64,000 nucleotides of DNA from Brienomyrus brachyistius (GCF_023856365.1 NC_064550.1:21763629-21827628), one strand, 5' to 3'; shown: positions 10,915 to 24,269, counted from the stretch's first letter. The notes: a model not told the origin generated them from the letters alone. Made by a program: numbers and translations.

Positions 10915-13335
10915 AACGCTGAAATCTGCTACCTAGCTTACTGTATATTAGCATCCACTTTTGAACTCCTGCTCCCAGCATCCCTCTCCTGCTGAGTGCT
11001 CCCACTAAACCAGGTACGCTTCTTCTGTATCCCAGTGATGGACAGCCTGTATGATTTTGTACGCCATACGTTTATCGCCAGTGAGTCGTGCGTCAGTCTA
11101 TCAAACGTACCTCTCACCATCCCTGACATGACCCTGTAAGTTGACGGTTCTTGTTCCCACCCCGCCGACAGCCCGCTAAATGCTCGATTTTGCCGCTTGT
11201 TCTGATACCTAGACGCTGGAGAGCCCTCGTCTGCCAATTACAGCCTCAGCTCCCCAGGCAGAGCTCATTGATTTCCAGAGCCTGCTTTGTATCAAAAGAG
11301 GTAAATCTGTGACTGTATATGCCAACTCCAGGTGTGCTTGTGTAGTTGTGCACGACTTTGGAAGTGAATTCCCCACTTCACCAGGGAAGCCTATCGAGCA
11401 TCACTTTCTTATTCCCAACCAGCTTTCTGCCTTTTTTCTATCTGCTCCGACTGCCATCATTAAATGCAATGTCCACATTCGATCTTCACATGTTGTGCAG
11501 ACCTGCCTAGCCTAATGGCTACTGTCAGCTCTGTTCTTTGCATTTCTTGATGCCCTACTTTCTGCTCGCCTGACCTGCTTTCACTTAAGGACATGGTTAC
11601 ATTACAAGCAGCTGTGCCCATACTGATGACCTGAGTAAGGTTGTAAGGCCCTCCACTCCTCAAATGATATCAACAGCACCCCCTGTTCGACAAATTTTAT
11701 TGACCTAAACCAGAACAATAGCGGGAGCAGTAGCCCTTGGCTTTGTGTTTAAATTCTGATTGAATTTGGCCCACTGGGAAAACAGGGAACAGTGGCGTAA
11801 GACATGCGTGCCAGCCGTGAAACGTGAGGAAGGCTGCCCCCGCAGGCCCATCTATGCATCTGCAGGTGGACTCTACTGAAATTTTAGATGTTTTCGAAAG
11901 GGAAGCTTATCCTTATAGGAAGTCAGATGCTACTGCACTGTCCAAAGTTTTGCAGAAACACTGGAATCCCACAGAGACTGTCTAGTGACCAATTACCCCG
12001 CTTTGCGAGTGGTCAAGGAACCCTGCAAGGAACACCTGCCCATACCACCTGCAGTCTGGAGGTGTGGTCGAAATTTATGATGGGATTTTAAAGAATAAGC
12101 TGCAGAAATTGTACTGAAACAGGACTCAAATGGCCTGACCTTACTGGTCACTCTCATGTCTCTGAGAGGGACACCAACGAAGACCACAAGATTGTCTCCG
12201 CATGAGGTAATTATGGGCAGACCTATGAATACCCCCTGATCTCCACCACCGACCGTGAAAGAAATGGACATTCATAAGTTAAGACGATTTAGTGTTTTTC
12301 TTCCGTGTCGGTCTGACCAGAATCCTTAAAGCCTTCAATTCGCAGCTCCGAGAAGCACAGGTGACCCCAAAGACAAAGATATTGTTTACCTGAGTGTGTT
12401 TAAAAGGAAGAGTACATTGGAGACAAGCGAGGAAGGATCATACCAGGTGGAATTGGGGTTAACCATGCTGAATTCAGGCCGGCCACTGCAATAGGACCAA
12501 GTAACACGACTGGGAAACGTTCATCGTCACCTGCTTCAAGATTCTGGGCCTTTCTACCACAGTCTAGCATTTTTTTTGGTAACAGATTCGAACACTTGAG
12601 TCCACACTCCTTAAAAAACACCAATCACTCCCTATATGGATCTCAGGCACATGCTTATTCATGGATACTGAGTGCATCGCACGCTGACCGTAGACCCTGC
12701 CGACCCTAATGTCACCATGACCAATGCTTTAAATATCTTTCCAGCTCACTCCCTGCAATATAGCCACCATTTAACCCCCCATTACATTTACCCCTGATGA
12801 TGTGTTAGTTGTTCATAGTTTCCTCGCTACTACTGATGAGACAATTTTATCTGCAGCAGTTAATGGCAGAGCAGGAAGTATGCTGGTATATAACCTTATG
12901 CCGCCTAATGGTTCTTAGTTGCACTGTACTGGTTACAGTGTACTGGTTTCCAAAGCTGCAGTTTCCCCGTGCATATAGCCTGTCTGCTGTACTTCCAGCC
13001 CTTACACTGATTTTTAACCTGACCAGTTTCATGCACCTCACCCCAACCTCCAAGTCTGTGTTAGGATACAGTGTTTGCAGTCACCACAGACTGGCTAAAG
13101 GGGATTCCTGTATTCTTTCGCTTAACCCGTCATCTCGCCGGTCCGTTGGTTGCTTTGAAAGTGACCCAAAAGGCCTGATAACAAACTCCAGAGGGACTCC
13201 TGATGGCACATGCTTCACGCGCGGGAGAAAAGCTCATCCATGGCTGCACAATGGCTTGGAGCTGGTCCTATTACTTGGGATTTAGTTCCATCTGTGTCAC
13301 AATGACAGCTTCCCTGACCCATTCACCCCGAACAA
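10915..13335. other. Intergenic sequence
   Basis: The longest open frame here (12809-13285 plus, 158 codons) has two hydrophobic stretches but no recognisable family, no splice partners and no start context. I do not call it a gene. No RNA gene or transposon end was recognised. Confidence 0.4.
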
Positions 13336-13341
13336 GACCAG

Positions 13342-13487
13342 ACAAGATAAGATAAGATAAGATAAGATAAGATGAGATAAGATGAGATAAGATGAGCTGA
13401 GATAAGATAAGATAAGATGAGATAAGATAAGATAAGATAAGATGAGATAAGATGAGATAAGATGAGATAAGATAAGATAAGATAAGA
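13342..13487 (+). repeat. (GATAA)n pentanucleotide array with GATGA variants
   Basis: About 29 units of a 5-bp repeat, mostly GATAA with interspersed GATGA and one GCTGA. The variants occur in blocks, which hints at higher-order duplication of longer segments. Minus-strand open frames (SYLIL-type) are repeat artefacts. Confidence 0.9.
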
Positions 13488-13977
13488 CCGAATGTCATTT
13501 AATGTCACACCACAGACGTGTTTTGGCATGATGCCTTCCTCTGTGCTACTAGCACTGCACTGTGTACTTATTTATTATTATAAATTAATTATAATGTAAA
13601 AGACACATCCCTGCTGGACAGCCAATGATAATACAGCAGCTGTCATGGGCACCTTCAGGGCATCGTCAGACCCCCCCCCCCCCGAGTGAGTGATATCACA
13701 CGAGAACTGTCAGAAAAGCACATTGCACAGAAAGTGTGTCCTAAACACGTATGCTGACACATATACATATATACTTATCAAGAAGGTATCAGAAGAAGCA
13801 GGTAAGAGAGAAAAGATACGATGAAATGTGAGCCTTACTGATCTCTGTGAGAGGACATTTATTTGTCTGGTAGCACCGAAACAGGATACAACAAAGAAAA
13901 TGCGAGTAAAGGAAAGACAATAAAGGGTAACATAAGTAAAAATAAATTATAAAAATGTAAAAAGAAATCAGCAATAA

Positions 13978-14095
13978 AATATTCATTCATTCATTCATTG
14001 GTCGCAGGACTCTGGAGCCTATCTTGTACATACTAGACAAAAGGCAGGGAATAACCCACGACATGGTGCCAACCAATCGCAGGGCACAAAATAAA
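13978..14095 (-). repeat. Diverged copy of the TGGA/ATTC-tailed repeat
   Basis: ATTC repeats (about 13980-13999) lead into 'tggagcctatcttgtaca', 'gcagggaataacccacga' and 'caatcgcagggcaca', the reverse-strand phrases of the interspersed repeat seen at 61155-61460. Confidence 0.5.
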
Positions 14096-14776
14096 TATTA
14101 CAATAATAGACTTAAAAAGAATAAATGAGAGCAGTGCAAGACGATGCGCCACTGTGGCGAATACAGTGCAAGGCGGCTGTGGTGCAAATGGCAGAAGAGG
14201 CCCAATTGTCACATGATTCGAAATTAGCTCCTCCCCCATGTATTGTGTGAGAAGAGCAGCCAGTACGCCTACAGACATGGCAGCCTCCCTGAAGAGACTC
14301 TTAACGACTGACCTTGTTGTGATGTGATTGTAAGCAGGATGGCTTCATCAATCACACCATGACGATCAATATGAAGAATATGATGCATATGAAGATGAGG
14401 ATTTTGAGTATATTGACTATACAAACCCTGAAACATAATTGTGAGCAGATGTCCTCTGCAGGAGCCTCAAAGCCCAGAACTGGAGAGCGATTTCATTTTT
14501 CATCCAGATTGGCACTGGGAAGTTTTTCTGTTCTTGATTCTGCCAATAGCCTCTCAAAACATTATTTGTGATTCTAGTCCTATTTCTGTAATTGTTCTAA
14601 AAGCACATATGGGGAGAATGTGGAATCAGTTGAGGTTTTGGTATTTGTCATTGATCATAGTTTTTGCTTGGATGTGATTAACTATGATAAATTGCCATTC
14701 AAAAAAAAGTCTGTCTTTACATTGTGATCAACCATTAGTCATGATTAATTATTAAGTATTAGTAGGGAATATTTCA

Positions 14777-14818
14777 GCGCGACCCAGTAGGATAAGCGGT
14801 TTGGAAAATGGATGGATA
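14777..14818 (+). repeat. 3' tail fragment of the TGGA-tailed repeat
   Basis: 'gcgacccagtaggataagcg' then 'gtttggaaaatggatggata' is the terminal ~40 bp of the repeat, with no body upstream. Isolated 3' ends are typical of heavily 5'-truncated retrotransposition. Confidence 0.6.
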
Positions 14819-14879
14819 GTAGGCAATATTTCATTCTGTATTACGCAGCATGATAAGATGTCACTGAAGTAGTTAGGGA

Positions 14880-15055
14880 TTTGTGTTGATTTCTGGTAGG
14901 TCGTGAGTTCAAGTCCCATGGCTGGCAGAATGATGATATCAAATCATGGTCTTTAACCCCAACAGTTCTAGCAGCCCCGGCTGACTCTGACCTCAAGTGA
15001 CCCTCCGTTGTAAATCATCTTGGGTGGAGGCATCTGCTATATAAATGTATGTTAT
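14880..15055 (+). mobile_element. tRNA-derived SINE, copy 2
   Basis: A B-box-like GAGTTCAAGTCCC is at about 14905-14917, followed by 'ggcagaatgatgatatc', 'ctttaaccccaacagttct' and a tail with 'aggcatctgctatataaatg'. The phrase order matches the copy at 6945-7115. Confidence 0.6.
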
Positions 15056-15475
15056 TCTAGTTAGGTTATTCAAACTTGACTGCAAGTTTAATTGCAATTT
15101 ACACTAAGGGGAGTTGCTTTTTGTATTCTTTGCCTTATTATGGAATGAATTATCACTTTTAAATCGTCCTAAAACACTTTTATTTTGTTAAATAGCAGGT
15201 GAGTCTGTTTGCTGTTTTACTGTGTCTTGTTAGTTTAAATTATTTTTATCCTTGTACAGCACTTTGGATTAACTATTGTTATTTTTAAATGTGATTTATA
15301 AATAAACTTGACTTGACTAAATCTGTAAAAGAGAACTGTGAATCTCCAGTGAATCATGTAAAGATCCATCTGTAAAGATCTCTCATGCATGCAGCTTCTG
15401 GGCCAGGTGGAAAACTGGTGACTGTGTGTGATTTTCTGAGTGATGAAAGCATCATTTGTGTTTATATAACCACAG

Positions 15476-15629
15476 GCGGAAAGTTCAGGTGCAGAAAATA
15501 CAAACCCAGACCAAGATTTTGTTTCAACCAACCATTTGAGTATAAATAGTCACATTCACAGAGTACTCTGTTGGGTGGCTGAAACAAAATCTTGGTCTGC
15601 ATTTTTGCTTTCTGGACCTGAACTTCCGC
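15476..15629. mobile_element. 154-bp foldback (MITE-like) element
   Basis: Left arm from GCGGAAAGTTCAGG through 'cagaccaagattttgtttca' pairs with the right arm 'tgaaacaaaatcttggtctg' through CCTGAACTTCCGC. The arms are about 55 bp with few mismatches, around a central ~40 bp loop. There is no coding capacity. The superfamily is unassigned because no clear target duplication was found. Confidence 0.65.
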
Positions 15630-16413
15630 ATATGATTAGTTGAAAGTTTAATATAATGTGATGGGCATTATGTAAAAAAGAATATAGAAGAGTCTCTGGT
15701 GAGACTCTGGTCTTTTTACTTTGGTACTTTGTCTTTTCAGCATGTTAGCACCGTGACTCTCCACACAGCAGCTTTTTTGCATCGATCTGTACAGGAGCCT
15801 TGACTCACATGCCTACACATGCTTATTGTTTTTCCTGAGAAGTCCAGCTGCGTGTTTACAAGCCAGTTGCCTAGTACTGGATTTCATTACGGGTCAGACT
15901 CGGCCCCTACACCGTGAATCCCCCCCCCGGAAACCACAAAAGATCAATACTAAGCCAGTGGAGATCATGTCAGCTTCCAGTTCTGCCTTATTACACACTA
16001 ACCAGAAAAACAACCTGCCCTAAAGCCCCCTAACCTTTACACTGAATAGTACTTAATTCTCTCACCACATAGCAGCACGGCTGAAATCTCCCAGCCATGA
16101 CTCTAGGCCCAGGAACTTGCTTTGCACTCAAAACGCATATCAGCACAATGGGTTGTCGTACTGTACATGCAGGGATAATGAGTTATAATCTGGCATGCAT
16201 CCAGAATCGCCCACACAGCGACACTCTGCCACACATCCCTGATAAAGCTCTATGCCTCAGACAGAGGGATAGAGAACGGGATTGGTTCTACATGGGAAGG
16301 CATTGATGCTAGTTTATTTTGTAAAAGGATTACAGCACTTCCTTATTTTTCGTTTACATAGCCCCTGTATGTGCTACAGCCTGTTCTGTTTTAGGAGAAT
16401 CTATTGTTTTTTT

Positions 16414-16657
16414 TGTCATGACTTCCTGTGTGCCACGCCCACCTCGTTAACCCCGTGTGAATTCCCTGTGTTCACCAGCTGTTTCCTGTTACTGTCATTA
16501 GTGCAATGTCTTTAGTCCGCATTAGGTAGGTTTTCCCCAGTCCGGTCATTGGAGTCCGTTTGTCATTCGTGCTCCTTTGTTTATTAAAACCCTTTATTTT
16601 ACCCCAGTCCTGTTCCCTTTGCCCGCTTCCCCACTCTGCACCGCGTCAGTCGTGACA
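16414..16657 (+). mobile_element. Candidate solo LTR (244 bp), TGTCA...TGACA
   Basis: Begins TGTCATGACTTCC and ends CAGTCGTGACA. It has an ATTAAA signal near 16584 followed by C-rich sequence, and resembles the minus-strand LTR at 56624-56911 in ends, 'gtgtgccacgcc' near the start and polyadenylation region near the end. Flanks are T-rich (TTTTT/GTTTT), so the target duplication is not decisive. No internal coding region is present. Confidence 0.55.
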
Positions 16658-16982
16658 GTTTTTACTGTTCTGACGCTACCCTCCCCCAGCCGGCTAATGC
16701 TCTGTCCTGCGTCTTCACCTCTGCTCTTCCAGGCCAGGGTGCGTAGAAGCACGTTCTGCATTCTGCCTTCAGTTGGGCTCCTCATACTCGGTCGCCTTCT
16801 GATTTAACTGGAACTTAGCTACACCTACACATACGGAACAAGGACGCTGTGGAACATAATGAGTACAATGGTTTCGAACGAATGCCCCCACCCACACAAA
16901 TGTAACAGCCATGGTGGCAGAATTAATTAACCACACCCACCTAATTGTAATGTGAACCAAGGGTCAGTATGGAGGCTTGAGT

Positions 16983-17100
16983 TCCGCCGGAGCTGCAGCT
17001 GCATCTTGCCCACATTTTACGTCACATGACGGATCATCAGCAAAAGCGCGACGGACCAAATGTGACCATCCATCTTGACTTGGTTGGGACCAGGCCTACG
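16983..17100 (+). repeat. Unnamed dispersed repeat, copy 1
   Basis: 'gagctgcagctgcatcttg', 'acgtcacatgacggatcatc' and 'acttggttgggaccag' recur in the same order, diverged, at 21298-21412. The two define a ~110 bp repeat that I cannot assign. Confidence 0.5.
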
Positions 17101-17109
17101 ATTGTGTTA

Positions 17110-19640
17110 TGGACATTTTGGCTACAAAGTAATGCTCTGCAGAGCGATCTTCAGAAGAAACCATGGCATGACTTAAGAGAGCAAAAGAAAGTAAAGAGGA
17201 ATGAGTGTGGAAGGATAAGAGAGAATCGATGTCCAGGAATGAATGAGAAGATGCCTTAACGCCTCCACCCACCCACCTTACAGAGCCCACTAATCATCAT
17301 GGAGAACCTTGGTCTCATAACTACCTTTCATGAGACACCTATGAACCACACTCATCCCTAATGGGACTGTAATGTAAGAATGGCCTTCATTAGTCTTGGA
17401 ACATCAAGGCGGATTGTAGGAACTGGAAATAACAGGCTGTATAACTGGTTTGAGTAAAAATGCCATCTTTTCTGAATGTCATTATGATTGACTGCGATGC
17501 CCAGCTTCTTGGTTCAGTACCCTGGCTGCAATGAGCTCAGAGTCATTTTGTTCCATGTATCCTTTCATATCTTAATGCCGTGACTCTAGTGTTGGGGTCT
17601 CGTTATCCTCGGCTGGCGGAAACACCTAAATATAGCTGCCATAGTAATTTACAGATGACGTTAGGAGTGCGAACTGTGCCGGTCAGACCTGTTAAACACC
17701 GCAGGGTGAAAATGAAACGCCGGGTAGATTAAACCTCCCTGCAGTGACATTAATTGCACGGATACCTGGAGGTCTTCCTCAGCAGGCAGGCCAAACCTAG
17801 CTGCTGCGTGCCGGGACAGCATAGGGTCCAGTCCCCACCTGCTGTGCTACACATATTCCAACACATGCAAACCCCAGCTGCCCATCTGCCCTACCCATCT
17901 CAAAGTACCCCCCCCCAAGAATGGCAGTGGCACTTTAGCTTATTATTATTTATCTAATGATTCAGTTTCACTATTTTCACTCACATTGCACTATGCAGGT
18001 TCGTAACCAGAAATAAATGTCGATATGTCTCTCTTAGTAAGTTTTGCCGAACAGGGGAGTCCCCTCATTTTGGGTGGTGGTTGGTCCCCTTCTGTACATT
18101 TCACTTATCAAGGGCCGAGGGAAATTTTGAGGTAGGTCGATACTTGTTATTTTACTACATTGCATTATATGTATGACACAATTGCCCAAAACTCTCCCCT
18201 TGTCACTCTCTGTCTGTATATCACAGCATGGTCCTGGGGGGTACGCTATTTAGTGCCACTGTATACCAGCATATTGACGGACTGATAAAAAAAAAAACCC
18301 ATTTGACTTTAACCCTGAACTAACAAAGGAGCCACAAATTCTGGCACCGGATAATTACTCTTGCTGTCATTTTCCCTGATCCCGGCGTAGAAAGGACTGT
18401 CAGGGTTCAACGGCTCTTTGAAAAGGATTTAGCGATATTGATCCCTTTAATAGGGCCAGGTAATTCAAGTCCAAGTGTAATTTTCTGCATTTATGATGAC
18501 GTTTAGGGCGACGTTGCCATGTTGGAAATGAACAGGAGGCGTAATGCTGCACACAGGGAGTGATGAGAGACGCTGTTAGCTGTGCTGCCTATAAGCCGAA
18601 AGCAAAGCAGCCGACATGCCAGTCTGTCCTAGTCCTGCCTGATAAATGCATAATGTGCACATCGGCCTGACAGAAGTGACACGAGAAACTCCAGCAAAAC
18701 CCATTTTGAAGCACTTGGATGACAATGATGTGTATAGAATGTGTGTATATGTTCCACATTTCCATGCATTTCAACGCGGCTCTTGCGTACTCATGGGCCT
18801 GGCATTTATAGAAATTAGGCATTCAGACTCTCTGTGTTAAATCTACTGCACTTATGACGGAAACGCTCAACGTGTCTTGTTTCCTGATCTTCCCACATTA
18901 TCACACTATTACGGTTACTTCTACGACTCATTAATAACACAAGTGAATGATAGATGACAAATCAGTGGTTAGAACTGTTGCTTTGTCTCTCAAAAGTAAT
19001 GAGTTCAAGCCTGCATAACGCCTTCAAAATATGCCCATACAGCAGCTTTGTAAAATAATATTTAGTATAAAACAATATTTATCAACACTAATTGCATTAA
19101 AAGGATATTCATGTAATAATGCTATTCTTCTTTCAGAAAGTGAGTGGCGACCTACAGAGGTAGCAATGGCTCCGCCCCTCGATGACTAACACGTGCTCAG
19201 GATCCCTTTCTTGTACAATCGGTAATGCCTGGTGATTCTAGGTGGTGTATTTATAACCTGGGTGGCATATTAAGCCTTGGCTACAAAGTGATGGGCTTAT
19301 TTGTGTGAGTGAAGGACTGTCCTTCTGCCGGTGAAGGACAGACCCGGTAGGAAGGACAGCATTCATTCCGAGCCATAATACTACGTAAATCTTACTATAC
19401 TGACCACAGACGCTGCCATAAATTCAAGACTTGTTACTGTTCACCTAGTATTCCATAAATAATCTGTAATGTAGGAAGGGGAAGCCTACAGACATGTTGC
19501 ACTACCCTCAGTATGACTGTAGCTGTAGTAGTAGCACATTTTAATATGTAAATTTTAGGTTACACTGTAATATAAGCAATTTAGTCTGCAATCTAATCCA
19601 TCCATCAGTGTTCCAAATGCTTAGGTCAAGGTCAGTATTT
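17110..19640. other. Intergenic sequence
   Basis: No open frame above 80 codons and no recognised repeat over most of this stretch. A tRNA-like B-box phrase (GAGTTCAAGCC) near 19010 may mark an old SINE head. Confidence 0.35.
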
Positions 19641-19656
19641 TACATGTAATGCAATT

Positions 19657-19658
<2 letters not shown>

Positions 19659-19698
<40 letters not shown>

Positions 19699-19710
19699 GA
19701 ATATATACTG

Positions 19711-19781
<71 letters not shown>
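19659..19781 (+). repeat. Compound (TA)n-(TG)n microsatellite
   Basis: A TA run from about 19659 to 19694, a short interruption, a second AT run to about 19732, then about 24 TG units to 19781. The 118-codon open frame here is an artefact of the repeat. Confidence 0.9.
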
Positions 19782-19785
<4 letters not shown>

Positions 19786-20254
19786 TTACATAGATGACTT
19801 TCGAAGACCAAAATATTCCCAAAAAGTGGTAAAACCCGAATCCTTCCTTACTTTTGGGGATGTTTTTCAGGGCCACATTTGGATAATCTCAGTTGTATTA
19901 AAATCTGTGAATGCGATCAAAAAAGTAAAGATGCCAAAGGTCTTCTATTTTGCTTGGTTACTTATGGTTATGGTTAGGGCCGGGTGGTGGTTAAGGTTGT
20001 TCTAGTTAGCGTTAGTACTTTTTCCATAGAAATGAATGAGCGGGCCCCATAAAGATATGTTTACCTGACATGTGTGGGTGTGTGTATGGGGGTTTGACAG
20101 TGAAACTGAAACACTAGCCAAAATAGCGCTTGAAGTTTCACGCCTATATATGTGTTTCCTGTCCTTTTTATCTATATCTAAAAAACATAAAACCACAACT
20201 GCCCAGCTCACTGCAGTATTGAATACACACCTTGACTCTCCTTTTTCCACCAAA

Positions 20255-20920
20255 ATGTCGTTGTGAGCTCAACGGGGTCAATATTCACGGTCAGGTTGCT
20301 ATAGTCAAACCTTTGCTGACTTGTGCTAATGCCAAACGTTGGGTTCAATGGTGCCAGGAGCGCATAATTTGGGCTGTGGACAATGTGAAACATGTATTCT
20401 TCTCTGAAGAGTCCGTCTTCACTGACTGTCCCAAATCCGGAAGTGTTATGGTGTAGAGAGTAAGCCTGACTCTCAGAGTCCCCACAGAGGGCCTTTTGGC
20501 ACACCAAAAGTGATGGTCTTGGCTGTAACATCATGTCATTCCCTAGGCTCACTACTTGGTCTAGGTGGATATGCCACAGCCAAAGACTACCAAAACCATT
20601 TCAGAGGACCATGTTCACCCAGTGGATTCAACATTGTACCCTGAAGGTACTATCAGGATGATAATGCACCATGACACACAGCAAGACTGGTGAAAGGGTT
20701 GTTTGATGAACATGAAAGTGAAGTTGAACATCTCCCATGGCCTGCCCAGTTACCAGATCTGAGTATAACTAAGCAACTTTGCGGGTCTTTTGAGCAACTT
20801 TTGAGTGAGTCAGGAAACATTTCCCTCTGCCCACTGTGCAGGACTTCTGGGTATCTGTCATTCCCAAGACGAATCGATACTGCATTGGCCACAAAATGAG
20901 GCCATGCACCCGGGCCCTTC
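20255..20920 (+). pseudogene. Tc1/mariner-type transposase remnant
   Basis: Frame fragments match Tc1 transposases in order: a KPLLTCANAKRWVQWC segment (~20307-20355), an SEESVFT segment for the first catalytic region (~20402-20422), a degenerate QDDNAP-type region near 20655-20670, and FDEHESEVEHLPWPAQLPDL (~20703-20762). The reading frame shifts and contains stops, so it cannot encode an active enzyme. The helix-turn-helix N-terminus and inverted ends were not recognised. Confidence 0.75.
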
Positions 20921-21297
20921 AAATCTGGCCCTCGATTCCAAATCCAGGCCTTGATTTTAGTTCTCCCAGGCAGTTAGTTTAATAATTGCTCATTCTGATT
21001 GGGCACAGAGACTTCACACCCGGCTCCCAGGTAAAGGAAGGCTGGAAAATCAGCAGGGCTCGGCCCTTGAGTACCGTGATTTGAATAGTCGTGCCCTACA
21101 CCATACTAAGAAATTATTGCGCTCTAAAACCATGTGTTTCAGTTTCATTGTCTACTGTACTCCAGGTCCTGTACTCTGTAATTCTGTGCATTACATGAAG
21201 AGGTTGCTCTAAGACTTACAGTAATCACTAGTTCTTAGATATATAGTAGAAAGTTGGTTTGGTAAAGTATTATTTTGATGAAAATCCTGCTATGGGA

Positions 21298-21412
21298 TTT
21301 CCCCAGAACTGCAGCTGCACCTTGTCCACATCCTACGTCACATGACTGATCAACAGGAAAAGCTTTGATGTACCAGGTGCGACCAAACGACTTTACTTGG
21401 GTGGGACCAAGC
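21298..21412 (+). repeat. Unnamed dispersed repeat, copy 2
   Basis: Shares ordered phrases ('gaactgcagctgcaccttg', 'acgtcacatgactgatca', 'acttgggtgggaccaagc') with 16983-17100. It ends close to the (GATA)n array. Confidence 0.5.
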
Positions 21413-21438
21413 TCATGAGGAGTCGGAGCAGGTGGACT

Positions 21439-21548
<110 letters not shown>

Positions 21549-21559
21549 TAACAATTGTA

Positions 21560-22200
21560 CAAAGACATGTGCTTCTTTTACAAAGGCACGAGTCTATTGG
21601 TTGCTTTGGTGAAATGGTTGTGTCTCTCTGGTTTCCATGGTGAACAGAACTGATATCAAAGAGTCTCTCTGCTTTAACACAGCAGTCCGCTGATGAGAAT
21701 TATAAAACACGATCCAAAGTCACAAGGTAACACTACAGCAGGATACAGTTATAAATATCACTAAATATTACTGAAGACATTACTGAAGAATAGCTACAGC
21801 CAGGGACATCATATTCTCCTCTTTGTCCCTCTCCTCCTTTCCAATACTTTTTGAAATAATTGCTCTTTTTGTAGCCTGATGAGATTCGGGAGTTGGTTCG
21901 GAATATAATTCATCCCCTGCGATTTCAATTCATTATATTGTTTGGCGGTACAGTTGTTGTGTCTCTGCCCAGTTCAGTAACCAATCACCCTAATAAGACT
22001 CAAGGCTGCAACTGTAGTGAGATTTTTCATTCGAATGAGGCAATTGAAATGACAGAGGTTTCCAGTATATTATCACTTCCCGAGAAATGTTCTGTGCTTC
22101 ATTGTTTAACCCATACTGCACTCCAGCTGGACGTTACTCCTCCTGACACACCAGTGTGACTGGTCGGCTGCTCTCGATGGGCAAAGAAAACCTCACTGAT
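21560..22200. other. Intergenic sequence
   Basis: One 88-codon open frame (21893-22159 plus) has no recognised domain. No repeats recognised. Confidence 0.35.
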
Positions 22201-22209
22201 TATATCTTT

Positions 22210-22362
22210 TCACATTTCAGATTATCCAGTCATTCCCCTGCAATGAACTGGCATCCTGTCCAGGGTGTACACCTGTCTTCTGCCCTATGCTGACTAAAAT
22301 AAGTTCCTGTAATTCTCCCCAGGATAAGTTATTCGATGGATGGATGGATGGATGGATGGATT
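22210..22362 (+). repeat. TGGA-tailed repeat, different subfamily
   Basis: Body phrases 'ctgcaatgaactggcatcct' and 'ccagggtgtacacctgtctt', then 'gataagttattcgatggatg' and a GGAT run. The same tail type as other copies but a distinct body, resembling L2/CR1-like LINE 3' ends of fish. Confidence 0.55.
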
Positions 22363-23124
22363 ACTTGATAATATGCAGCCCTAAGTGTCACTGCAAATGA
22401 AAAGCAAATACTGGGTGCGTCCTCACGCCTCTGATCACAGTTCAGCAGATCTCACATTAAAGGATCTCACAGACTGCATCTGACGGAGACGGAAAACGCC
22501 CGTGTTGCCCCTCTGCCGCTTGTCATGCTGATGGAACCACGATTACGTACACAAATCACTATTTGTGAACTTTTCCAGTTTATTACTCGAGAAGGAATTC
22601 AATTTGAGCCGCACTGCTGCCAGCGTTATCCAATTATATCCCCACCTTTCATCTAGGAGATGCGGTGGGCCTCATGAGGAGAAACAAGGATAACTGCTGA
22701 ACGACTGCGGTGTAGAGGGATCTTCTGATTCAATTTGGCTGGATCAAAGGTTAGGTGGTTTAATCTGAAACCGAAAAGAAATGAGTGATATGAAAACAAA
22801 GCATCGGAAATACTCCTTAAAGGTCACCGAGTGATGTTGCCGTTGACAACCTTGAAGAGCAATTCTGGAGTCTTCTCCTCCCCCTGGTTCCATTAATGTT
22901 GTGGACTTGATTCTGCTGCCACGTCCTTGTGAGCTTAACCTTGCTGCAATACTGACCCAAAAGACCAAGAAACTGCATGATTTAGCTGATAGACCAAGAT
23001 TTTTAAAAATCAGCTCAGATGTCTAGCACGTACTTCAGAACAACAGATCAACAGTAATGGCCAGCAAAAAGGAACCAGTGGAAAGACTGCATTTTTTTAA
23101 TGCCGGTCACATTTGTGGATGTGC

Positions 23125-23440
23125 ACAGCTCAAGATTCAAGATTTTTCTTTGGCTTTTGTACATTGGTCACAGTGAGTAACATATAACTGGATTAGAGAG
23201 CGCAAAATAAAACAAAGATACTCAGAAAACATCAAAGTACTCATGTAACTAGCAACTGCAGAGGTAAGTATTTATAGAATAAATATGATTTGAAAAGAAG
23301 AAACGGTTGAAGTAGGAAATATGACTATATAAAGTCTAAACTTACAAAATATAACGTAAAATTTAAAAGCAGGTGAAATAGGAGAAATTGCAGAGGGAAG
23401 TGCATTGTGCAAAGTGGCACTCTGTCCTATAAAGTGTATC
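23125..23440. repeat. Probable dispersed repeat
   Basis: 'agattcaagatttttctttg' followed by 'cttttgtacattggtcacag' and an A-rich tail resembles the TTTATTGTC-type repeats at 5595 and 23720. No coding potential. Confidence 0.3.
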
Positions 23441-24269
23441 GCTGTGCCCTGCATATGTCTTTAGCTATTAGCTAAATGTTGTGCTGTAATATATTTCAAT
23501 GTTCTACATTTGCTGATGTGCTGCTTGGTGATGTGGAGCACCAGCGATGTCCACCTGCCTGCCTGTCTTTCTGCCTGCCAGCCCCCCTACCTGGTCCCCC
23601 CCCCCCCCCCCACCTACTCACCACCTGCCTAAGCTGCCTCTCCTGCCCATCTGCCTGCCTACCTGTCTGCCCGCCTGCTCGCTCCCTAATGTGCCAGCCT
23701 GTCTGTGCTGTCAGGGTTCAAGGATTTTTACTTGTCATCGTGCAAGTGGTTTGCATAAATACAACACAATGTACTAGCAGCCCCTGTGTTGGTATAAATA
23801 ACACACTTACATACATGCATGTATAACACAACAATCAACATAGAATGAAATAAATACTATAAAAACGATAAACATACGGAATATATATGCAGGTGCTTCT
23901 TGATTTACGATGGAGTTACGTTCCGAAGAACACATCGTACATCGAAAATATCTTACGATAGATAACTGTTGATAGATAATTAAATAAGTAAATGAACAAG
24001 TACTGAACGTAATTAAATGCCAGTAACTGTAAAGTAAGTAAGTGAATACAAGTTTATTTTTTAAACACCACAGGATATGTTGTCAAACATCGTATGAGAC
24101 GTTTACGCTCACGATGGCCACAGGGACTGGAAGCGTAGCTGCGTGGATGCTAGTCCAGGAGCAGATCGAAACGCGGAGTTTGCTGACTACTGAATGTGCA
24201 TCACTATTCCATTATCGTAAAGTCAAAATATCGTAAGTCAAACTGCCGTAAAGTGAGTAGCTTCTGTAT

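Noticed and set aside
12809..13285. 158-codon plus-strand open frame
   Set aside because: No recognisable family, no conserved motif and no splice or start context; within chance for 64 kb.
13323..13529. Ser-Tyr-Leu-Ile-Leu repeat protein
   Set aside because: Direct translation of the GATAA array.
17626..17635. Perfect MEF2-type site CTAAATATAG
   Set aside because: A 10-base AT-rich match is expected by chance several times in 64 kb and nothing else supports it.
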